From Sphingobacterium olei (lineage in GTDB: Bacteria > Bacteroidota > Bacteroidia > Sphingobacteriales > Sphingobacteriaceae): 64,000 nt of DNA. The stretch's first letter is position 1. Every line of letters begins with the position of its first letter. Below the pieces are notes generated by a model. It saw only the letters and a program-made list of their open reading frames with translations, was not told where the DNA came from and ran no database searches. Made by a program: the position numbers and the translations under genes. Below are positions 45,143-52,798 of this stretch, piece by piece. The stretch is taken from assembly GCF_005048855.1 (NCBI RefSeq), contig NZ_SUME01000001.1, forward strand, positions 310,001 through 374,000. The letters run 5' to 3'.

Positions 45143-48100
45143 ATGAAAAAGAATATATACAGCTATATCCGGTTCATCTTTATCAATCTCAGCTGTTGCC
45201 TTGCAGGCTACGGTCAGGTCGACACGGCGGATATCCATCTTCTGCAGCAAGCTACGGCCGTCGGTGCCGTTCTGTCCACACCGGATAATGTGCAGCCGAT
45301 GTCGTCGGCAGGAACCCTTCCTTCGGTCAGTTATGGAGGGACCGGCATATTTCAGGCCGGCCAGGCGGTAGACTGGACCCCCGTCAATAGCGGCGGGGCT
45401 GCCGCTTTCGGTGTCACGGTAGAACAGACGCTGACCGGATACTATAATCCGCTGAATACGGCCGTTGGAGCTGATGGGTCACTGTATATTGCCAATACGG
45501 GCTACCATTCGATCATGAAGCGGACCGCCGCCGGTGTACAGACCGTATTTGCCGGTGGCAACAGCACGTCCTATGGCTATGTGAACGGTACGGGCACGGC
45601 TGCGCGTTTCCGCCATCCGAGCTTCCTTGCCATCGATGCCTCGGGCAATATCTTTGTTGCCGACCAGCAGAACCACCGTATCCGCAAGATCACCGCGTCA
45701 GGCGTGGTAACGGTCTTCGCAGGGAGCGGTACTATCGGCTCAGCGAACGGTACGGGTACGGCGGCCTCGTTCCATTACCCTATGGGCCTGGCATTTGACG
45801 GTTCGGGGAATCTATATGTTGCGGATGCCTACAACAACAAGATACGAAAGATCACACCTTCGGGAGTTGTTAGTGATTATGCGGGAAGCGGGGTCCAGGG
45901 CCTGCAGGACGGGCCCGTAAATACTGCCCGCTTTTATCAGCCCAAGTCGTTGTCCTTCGATGGCAATGGGGATCTCTATGTAGCCGACCGGCTCAATAAT
46001 GTCCTGAGAAAGGTCAGTGGGGGTACCGTAACCACCGTGGCGGGCAATGGCACGGCAGGCTTTGTCGATGGTCAGGGCGGAACAGCCCGTTTCAACGGTT
46101 TCAGCGATGTTGTCATTAGGCGGGGGAATATATATTCTGTGGATATGCTCAACAATGCAGTCCGCTATATCTCGCCGTCAGGCAATGTTCTGACGATATC
46201 CACCAGTGGCCAGTTTACCAATCCGTTCAGCATATCGGAGGACGCGGCCGGTAAGTTCTATATCGCGGAGAATACTTCAAACCGGATAAAGAGAGTTAAT
46301 ATACAGCCCGCCTATAGTATCAGTCCGGCATTGCCCAACGGTCTTATATTTGATCATTCCACAGGGAGGATCCTGGGCAGTATCCCTGTTGTCACAGCTC
46401 CCCAGACCTATACCGTAACCGCACGGAACAGTACGGGCAGTTCAACAGCTTCGTTTACGCTATCGATAGTAGCTGCTGTTCCCCCGGCATTTCTGCCCAG
46501 CGACCGCAACTATATCGTAGAGACGACCGTTCGCGACAGCGGAATGTATAACCTGGCCCAGCTGGATACCCTGCCGGTATCCGGGGCCAACCGTGTGGTA
46601 CGGTACTTCGACGGCCTTGGCCGCCCGATCCAGACGGTGGCGTGGCGTGGCAGTCCGGACCTGGCCGATGTGGTGCAGCATGTCGAATACGATGCTGTCG
46701 GCCGCGAGGTACGTAAATACCTTCCCTATACATCCGGGGTTACCGGCAACGGCTCCTACAGGACAGGAGGAGCTTCGGCCGTGGTCGATTTTTACACAGA
46801 GTCCCCTGTTGCAGATATAGTCCGTACGGCCCATCCCTATTCAGAGGCAGTGCTCGAGCGCAGTCCACTGGGAAGGCTGGAGCAGCAGGGAGCACCGGGA
46901 GCGGCGTGGCAGCCAGCACGTGCGGATATTCCAGGTTCGGGGCATACCGTAAAGAAAGGTTATGGTATTTATTCCGGGATGATCTGGAAGGTTACCCCCA
47001 GTGGGGCGGGCCTGTCCAGTTCGAACGGTCACTATTACCGGGAATCGGTGCAGGACGAGAACGTGCCGGCAGACAGCACGGCGGGCACCGTTACCGAGAT
47101 CCGGGACGACCTTGGCCGTACCGTGCTGAAGCGCATTGCCAGGAGTCCATCCGAAGTACTTGACACCTATTATGTATACGACGATCTTGGCGACCTCCGT
47201 TATGTTGTCCCCCCGGGATATCCCACGGACATGTTTGTTGACGGGGATGTGATGTTCAACGAATATATCTACGCCTACCGGTACGATGGCAGGGGCCGTC
47301 TGGCGGAGAAGAAGGTTCCGGGCAAAGGCTGGGAATGGTACGTATATAACGGGGGCGACCGGTTGGTCATGTCGCAGGATGCCGTCCAGCGGATCTCGGG
47401 CAAGTGGAACTATATCAAGTACGATGTGCTGGGCCGGGAAGTAATAAGGGGCATCCATACCGACATACTTCTTAATACCCGACATCTGGCCGTTACCGCT
47501 GTCGAGGCAAATCCCATCATGTGGGAGCAGCGCACGGACAGCGTGTACAGCAATTTTACATTTCCGAATATAAATGTACAGCCCCTGGTGGTGAACTACT
47601 ACGATAACTATCTGTTCGCCGGTAGCTACCTGCTGCCCGAAAAATCGGTTGTCAGGAGCAGTAGGACCAAAGGACTGCATACCGGTACAAAAGTTTACAG
47701 GGATGATGGTACCCTGCCTTTGCTAACGGTCAGTTATTATGACGACAAGGCAAGGGTTATCCAGACGGGAGCCCAGAACCATCTGGGCGGTACCGACTAT
47801 GTAACGAACACCTACAATTTTCCCGGCGAACTGCTGACCAGCAAGCGGGAGCATAAGGCCTCAGCTTCGGGAGCGGTGACAACGGTATTTACCAAAAATG
47901 GATACGATCATGTGGGCAGGCTGCTAGCGACCAAGCATTACGTCAATGACCCATTGAAAGAAGTGACGCTGTCAAAGAACGAATACAACGAGATTGGCCA
48001 GCTGAAGAGGAAATCGATCGGTGGCGACAAAAACGGCAGCAACTACCACACGTTAGTTGATTATAACTACAATGAGCGGGGCTGGATCCGGGGCGCATCA

Positions 48101-49708
48101 TCCCCACACTTTACCTACCGGCTGAACTATAACGTGGACGGCGCCGGTAATACACTGGCCAATACCCAGTACAACGGCAATATAGCACAGCAGCTCTGGG
48201 GCCATGGTGCTTCAACGAACAGCACGTTCAGTTACAGCTACGACAGGCTCAACCGGCTTACCAATGGCACGAGTACGGGTACGACGGTCATGATCGAAGC
48301 ACTGACCTATGATGGTATGGGCAATATCAAAACCCTTGCCCGCAATACCGGCAATACGACAGCCACTACTTCCACGACCTATACGTACAACAATAATAAC
48401 AAGAGCAACAAGCTGGCGAACCTTTCGGGCAATACGAACAGCTATCTGTATGATGCCAACGGCAATGCGACCAGGGACCGTACGGGTATGACAATCCGTT
48501 ACAACTACCTGAGCCTGCCAGATTCGGTGTACAACGCTTCGGTGCGGGTGGGTTACCTTTACGATGCCATGGGTACCAAGTTGAAAAAGTATTCCAACCA
48601 GGGCGGGAACCGTGATTACGTCGGCGGTATAGAGTATAATGGGAACAACATCGAGCTGATCCATATGGGTGAGGGGGTGGCTTACCGGAACAGTAACGGA
48701 ACCTATACTTACCGTTACAACCTGACGGACCACTTGGGCAATGTCAGGTCAACGGTGTACCGTAACGCGGCGAACAATAATGCGGTAGAGGTCCTGCAGA
48801 AAGATGACTACTATCCGTTCGGCAAGCGGCGTGTTGTAGCGGCAGGGAATAATACCTATCTTTATAACGGCAAGGAATTGCAGAATGAGATAGGTGGGCA
48901 GTATGATTACGGCGCGAGGTTCTACGACGCAGAGATAGGGCGGTGGAATGTGCCGGATCCGCTGGCAGATGCTGATAAAAATATTCAAGTATCTCCTTAT
49001 GCTTACGCCATAAATAATCCTACAACATATATAGATCCAGATGGAAGATGTTGGCAAAAAGTAGGAGACACATATGTTCCGTGTGATAAGGCAAAAGCAG
49101 GTTCGACTACAAATGACGCGTTTGGATACAACTGGACAATGACGAAAAAAGATGGATGGCAATTGACTAATGGAGCTGATCCAAGTACTGTAAACTATCA
49201 GTATGATGATATCGAAGCGACAGGTGATGCAAGCTATTATGTTGATCGGTATAAAAATCATATAGAAAAGTATAATACTCGGCCACCTGATTATTACCTA
49301 GGGTACGGACATAAGTATATTAATGCCTTTAAGAACGAAACAAGAGATAAACTAGCTGCTTTAGGGAAAGAATGGTTGGATGAAACAGCGGTTTCATTAC
49401 AAAAAATGATGAATCAAGGTATTAGTGCTAATCCATCTATACAAGGGAGCAATGATGCTTTCCAGGGATTTGCTTATGGTACTCACGTTCCAGCTTATTC
49501 TGGTAGTGGTAAGATTGGATTGTTAAAAGGTAACGATCTATGGCATATAATGTGGACTCCTGATATTAAAGATTCATTTTTGTCTAAAGATGGGCTTAAA
49601 CAAATTAAGGGGATGTTTCCACATATCTTAAAATCTCCAAGAAACCCGAATCTTTGGGATCCTCAAAAAAATCCTGGGATTTTAAAACCTTGGGAATCTA
49701 AATGGTAA
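45143..49708 (+). CDS. RHS core protein with NHL propeller and toxin tip
   Basis: 1,521 residues, signal peptide ending YGQVD. Residues about 90-395 are NHL repeats (PSFLAIDASGNIFVADQQNH, RIRKITASGVVTVFAG and several like them), a six-bladed propeller. A short Ig/He_PIG-like domain follows (SPALPNGLIFDHSTGRILGS). A DUF6443-like region, YD repeats and the RHS core come next, ending YGARFYDAEIGRWNVPDPLA. Then a tip of about 225 residues holds YLGYGHKYINAFKNETRDKL and FQGFAYGTHVPAY. The tip is not a family I can name. GC content falls sharply at about 48970, exactly at the end of the core, so the tip was probably swapped in. Confidence 0.85.
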   Translation: MKKNIYSYIRFIFINLSCCLAGYGQVDTADIHLLQQATAVGAVLSTPDNVQPMSSAGTLPSVSYGGTGIFQAGQAVDWTPVNSGGAAAFGVTVEQTLTGYYNPLNTAVGADGSLYIANTGYHSIMKRTAAGVQTVFAGGNSTSYGYVNGTGTAARFRHPSFLAIDASGNIFVADQQNHRIRKITASGVVTVFAGSGTIGSANGTGTAASFHYPMGLAFDGSGNLYVADAYNNKIRKITPSGVVSDYAGSGVQGLQDGPVNTARFYQPKSLSFDGNGDLYVADRLNNVLRKVSGGTVTTVAGNGTAGFVDGQGGTARFNGFSDVVIRRGNIYSVDMLNNAVRYISPSGNVLTISTSGQFTNPFSISEDAAGKFYIAENTSNRIKRVNIQPAYSISPALPNGLIFDHSTGRILGSIPVVTAPQTYTVTARNSTGSSTASFTLSIVAAVPPAFLPSDRNYIVETTVRDSGMYNLAQLDTLPVSGANRVVRYFDGLGRPIQTVAWRGSPDLADVVQHVEYDAVGREVRKYLPYTSGVTGNGSYRTGGASAVVDFYTESPVADIVRTAHPYSEAVLERSPLGRLEQQGAPGAAWQPARADIPGSGHTVKKGYGIYSGMIWKVTPSGAGLSSSNGHYYRESVQDENVPADSTAGTVTEIRDDLGRTVLKRIARSPSEVLDTYYVYDDLGDLRYVVPPGYPTDMFVDGDVMFNEYIYAYRYDGRGRLAEKKVPGKGWEWYVYNGGDRLVMSQDAVQRISGKWNYIKYDVLGREVIRGIHTDILLNTRHLAVTAVEANPIMWEQRTDSVYSNFTFPNINVQPLVVNYYDNYLFAGSYLLPEKSVVRSSRTKGLHTGTKVYRDDGTLPLLTVSYYDDKARVIQTGAQNHLGGTDYVTNTYNFPGELLTSKREHKASASGAVTTVFTKNGYDHVGRLLATKHYVNDPLKEVTLSKNEYNEIGQLKRKSIGGDKNGSNYHTLVDYNYNERGWIRGASSPHFTYRLNYNVDGAGNTLANTQYNGNIAQQLWGHGASTNSTFSYSYDRLNRLTNGTSTGTTVMIEALTYDGMGNIKTLARNTGNTTATTSTTYTYNNNNKSNKLANLSGNTNSYLYDANGNATRDRTGMTIRYNYLSLPDSVYNASVRVGYLYDAMGTKLKKYSNQGGNRDYVGGIEYNGNNIELIHMGEGVAYRNSNGTYTYRYNLTDHLGNVRSTVYRNAANNNAVEVLQKDDYYPFGKRRVVAAGNNTYLYNGKELQNEIGGQYDYGARFYDAEIGRWNVPDPLADADKNIQVSPYAYAINNPTTYIDPDGRCWQKVGDTYVPCDKAKAGSTTNDAFGYNWTMTKKDGWQLTNGADPSTVNYQYDDIEATGDASYYVDRYKNHIEKYNTRPPDYYLGYGHKYINAFKNETRDKLAALGKEWLDETAVSLQKMMNQGISANPSIQGSNDAFQGFAYGTHVPAYSGSGKIGLLKGNDLWHIMWTPDIKDSFLSKDGLKQIKGMFPHILKSPRNPNLWDPQKNPGILKPWESKW

Positions 49709-49714
49709 TTGAAT

Positions 49715-50794
49715 ATGAAAACAAAAGTAATAATTGCCGTTTCAATTTTAATCATTGGAATGGGTTGTATTAGTAAAAGAAATTCGTCACAATGCAGTAT
49801 TCATCGGTCTAATATAGATATTAGCCACGAATTGTTTACACATCTATTAAGTGATGAGAATTATCATTACTTATTTGGAGTAGTAGAGGGAAATCAACTA
49901 GATTATCGTATAAGTGAAATTACAATTGAACGGTCGACTGTAGGAGATGAAAAAATCTGGAACTCTTTTAGTGAAAAGATTCCTGGTAAATGCTGGGCTG
50001 TTTGTCAAACTATACAAAATATTTTTTTGATCAGTGAGCAACACGAACTGAAGGACGGGAATCCTGAATTTAGTAAACATAAATTATACAGGATTTCTAA
50101 AGAAAGCAGTCAAATAGAAGAATTATATGAATGGAATCAGGGGAATTCTTTTATAAGAGATGTTTATTTTGATTCTGATGAAATTGGGTACGTATTCTTT
50201 AGACCTTCGGGAAACCCTTTAGATTATCAGTTTTTGAAAACTAATAACGGAGGGAAAGAATGGAATGCAGTAGAATTGAATCGACCTGTAAATGTAGTTC
50301 ACAGGAAAGATGAAAGGCTATACTTTCTTTCTTATAAAAATAACTTGAGAAGTGATTGGATTTATTCAATAAATAAGAATAATGACAACTTAGATTCCAT
50401 ACAGTTTAATTTAAACATTACTGATTTTTCAGTAGAAGAAAATGGGGATTATTGGTTATTAGGAAAAGAAGAAGACAGGACTGTTTTACAACGTTATGAG
50501 AAAGAAAGAACAACCGGTGTTCATGCTTTTTCAGATGATGCAGATGTTATCCCTAAACAGCTCTATAAATACAACGAACTGATAGTTGTTATAGCTTCTC
50601 AAATAGATAAAAATATGCTTGGGGGATTTGGAGGCACTAAGCCTTTGATGTTTGTATCAAAAGACAATGGTTTAACTTGGGATAATCATCGACTTGATGA
50701 AGCTTTATACTTAAAGCCTATATCCTTTTATAAGGATGAACAAATGACGGCTTATGTTGGTAACGGAAAGGTTTTAACCTGTAAATTCCAATAA
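49715..50794 (+). CDS. Lipoprotein with BNR-like repeats, possible immunity protein
   Basis: 359 residues from ATG 49715 (TTG 49709 is in frame). The lipoprotein signal ends IIGMGC. Asp-box-like strands occur: FLKTNNGGKEWNAVEL near residue 177 and FVSKDNGLTWDNHRLD near residue 315, typical of sialidase or sortilin-type propellers but without catalytic residues I can see. It lies 6 nt after the toxin tip of RHS locus 2, shares its low GC, and is followed by a terminator. I infer that it is the matching immunity protein and acts in the periplasm. Confidence 0.6.
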   Translation: MKTKVIIAVSILIIGMGCISKRNSSQCSIHRSNIDISHELFTHLLSDENYHYLFGVVEGNQLDYRISEITIERSTVGDEKIWNSFSEKIPGKCWAVCQTIQNIFLISEQHELKDGNPEFSKHKLYRISKESSQIEELYEWNQGNSFIRDVYFDSDEIGYVFFRPSGNPLDYQFLKTNNGGKEWNAVELNRPVNVVHRKDERLYFLSYKNNLRSDWIYSINKNNDNLDSIQFNLNITDFSVEENGDYWLLGKEEDRTVLQRYEKERTTGVHAFSDDADVIPKQLYKYNELIVVIASQIDKNMLGGFGGTKPLMFVSKDNGLTWDNHRLDEALYLKPISFYKDEQMTAYVGNGKVLTCKFQ

Positions 50795-50802
50795 AAAGTA
50801 AG

Positions 50803-50830
50803 ACGCCAGGCTAAGAGCTTGGCGTTTTTT
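50803..50830 (+). terminator. Rho-independent terminator
   Basis: ACGCCAGGCT / AGCTTGGCGT (one G-T pair) followed by TTTTT. It ends RHS locus 2. The remaining 50831-51120 holds nothing I can identify apart from AT-rich promoter-like sequence. Confidence 0.8.
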
Positions 50831-51120
50831 AATTTACATCGCAGCGATATTTTTCTGGAAAAAGTCTGTAACCACCCGATGTATCACATGTTAAGATAGA
50901 AGGGGTCGATGATTTGTAGGTTTAAGACGGCTTAGGTACCGATTTCTACAATTTCTCTAAAAGGACTTATTTTTTGAACTTTTTGATGTTTTTCCCGATT
51001 TTGTGGCAATTATATTGAAAAGGTCTCTAGATTGAGGCTTTAGGTAAGTAATGTCGCTTTGTTAAGAATAATATTCCGGTCTCATTTATTTTCAACTCCT
51101 TTATTCCATATATTTACAAT

Positions 51121-51990
51121 ATGAATCAATTATCCCATTTACCAGAGGACAAGCAGAAGGATATCGCAGAAATTCTTGAGGTGATCAAGGACGTAGCTAA
51201 GCCTGAAAAGGTTATTCTTTTCGGCAGTTTTGCGCGTGGAGACTGGGTTGATGATATATATGTGGAAAATGGAGTTACTTACACATACAAAAGCGATTTT
51301 GATTTTCTAGTTGTTACCAACGGTTTACGGCTTGAAGAATATGAGGTGAGAAGTCGAATAAGTAATCGTACGGCGAAGTTCGATCACCCTGTGAACCCAA
51401 GTGTTCATGAGTTAGACCATATCAATTATGGCTTAGAAAGAGGGCAATATTTTTTTAAGGATATCATTGAGGAAGGAATCGTTTTGTATGATACTGATAA
51501 CTTTCACTTCTCCGATGCTAGACCATTGTCCGTTGCGGAACAACGTGAAGAGGCTGAATATTATTACGAAAAATGGGTTGAAAGCGGTTCTAGAATGCTT
51601 GATCATACAATGCTTGTTTTCCGAAATTCTTTAGAAAAGGGATACAAACTGAATGAGGTCATGTTTCTTGTTCATCAAACTGCGGAGAAACTATATGCAG
51701 GGTTTGGTTTAGTGTTTACTGGATATAAACCCAAAACCCATAGTATAAAAGAGTATAGAAATCACGTAAAGAATATCTCTAAAGAAATCGACAGGTTGTT
51801 TTGTTTTCCTCCCGGAGATAATGAACAAAATCGATTATTTAATATTCTTCAAAAAAGTTATATTGATGCGAGATATAAAGATGATTATCAGGTTGATAGG
51901 GTAGACTTGGAGAACCTTTTAGCCAAAACTGAACAGCTTGAGCATCTTGTGGTAAGGATTTGTAAAGAGAAAATAGAAAGCTTGATTTAA
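51121..51990 (+). CDS. MNT-HEPN fusion protein
   Basis: 289 residues. Residues about 15-115 are a minimal nucleotidyltransferase: VILFGSFARGDW (G35-S36) and SDFDFLVV (D59, D61), the metal-binding signature. Residues about 145-285 are a HEPN domain rich in Tyr and Glu with IDARYKDDYQV near the end. In MNT-HEPN modules the transferase modifies and silences the HEPN RNase; here both are in one chain, as in a subset of the family. It is alone on its strand, ends 21 nt before a converging XRE gene, and may act as a defence or dormancy switch. Confidence 0.8.
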   Translation: MNQLSHLPEDKQKDIAEILEVIKDVAKPEKVILFGSFARGDWVDDIYVENGVTYTYKSDFDFLVVTNGLRLEEYEVRSRISNRTAKFDHPVNPSVHELDHINYGLERGQYFFKDIIEEGIVLYDTDNFHFSDARPLSVAEQREEAEYYYEKWVESGSRMLDHTMLVFRNSLEKGYKLNEVMFLVHQTAEKLYAGFGLVFTGYKPKTHSIKEYRNHVKNISKEIDRLFCFPPGDNEQNRLFNILQKSYIDARYKDDYQVDRVDLENLLAKTEQLEHLVVRICKEKIESLI

Positions 51991-52011
51991 CTTTTCTAAA
52001 TTGAGTGTAAC

Positions 52012-52290
52012 TTATTTTCGATCCCTACGTAACGGCAGGTGTTTTGGTATTTCTAACGCAAAAGTGAATACTTCAGAAGGCTGAATTTCTAAAGCTTTAC
52101 AGACAGCGATTAAGCCGCTTACGGAAATATTATTGCTACCTCGTATGATACGGTAGACTTGACTATAGCTGAATCCCGTTCTATCTTGAATATCTTCAAG
52201 AGTAATGCCCTTTGCTTTAGATATCGACCAAAGATTTTCTCTTACGAATTGTAACGATTCTTTGTCTATATACTGTTCAGCCATAAACAA
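52012..52290 (-). CDS. XRE-family transcriptional regulator
   Basis: 92 residues. A Cro/C1-type helix-turn-helix covers about 15-75: LWSISKAKGITLEDIQDRTG, FSYSQVYRIIRGSNNISVSG, LIAVCKALEIQPSEVFTF. It is a short stand-alone regulator. It converges on the MNT-HEPN gene, so regulation of that gene is possible but not shown. ATG codons at 52290 and 52284 both fit. Confidence 0.8.
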   Translation of the reverse strand: MFMAEQYIDKESLQFVRENLWSISKAKGITLEDIQDRTGFSYSQVYRIIRGSNNISVSGLIAVCKALEIQPSEVFTFALEIPKHLPLRRDRK

Positions 52291-52798
52291 AGAGACATTT
52301 TAAAAGTAAAATATACTATACCAAATTTGGAATAATAAGTAATACTTTCTATCTTTGAATTATCATTCATTGGTAACGGCGTGAGAAACCTAAAACCGAC
52401 GTGGATGAAATTTATAGACTTAGAAAAGTACATCACATATTCAGAAAGGACCTCCCTTATTTTTTTAGGGTTATGGTCGCGTTGTTTCTCACGCTCAACC
52501 ACTGAGCAAGGGAGGTGCCTTTTCTGTACTGTGTATATACCGCATCGTCCATTTCTGGATGATGCTTTTACCCTTATTAAATGCCCGCCAGAGTAGCTCG
52601 GCCGCTTCCGACCGTTTTATTGGTCTTCCCCAAGGATGCGTTGAAAATGAAGTATGAAAACCTTGATTATGAACAGTATATATCCGCATTCCGATTTCTC
52701 TCAGTAACAATTTTTTAAAACTGTAAGAGAACCCGCTAGGAGCTATAGATTTGATCTAATTCCACTCGGCCTAATCTTTTACACTAACCACTAAAAGA
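52291..52798. other. Intergenic region with interlocked inverted repeats
   Basis: No gene I can support. GCGTGAGAAAC (from 52379) pairs with GTTTCTCACGC (to 52495), and AGGACCTCCCTT (from 52448) pairs with AAGGGAGGTGCCT (to about 52519); the two pairs interlock as in a pseudoknot. A minus-strand reading at 52495-52710 (containing GRPIKRSEAAELLWRAF) is open for 71 codons and could be a short gene or fragment, but I have no family for it. It may be the leader of the 52799 operon. Confidence 0.35.

Noticed and set aside
41501..48733. Long minus-strand readings (up to about 280 codons) opposite the two GC-rich RHS genes
   Set aside because: High GC in the plus-strand genes removes stops on the other strand. 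The plus-strand readings have clear domain content and signal peptides; the opposite ones have none.
52266..52502. A minus-strand 78-codon gene overlapping the XRE start
   Set aside because: It overlaps the XRE gene, has no recognisable motif and coincides with the structured inverted repeats; evidence is too weak.
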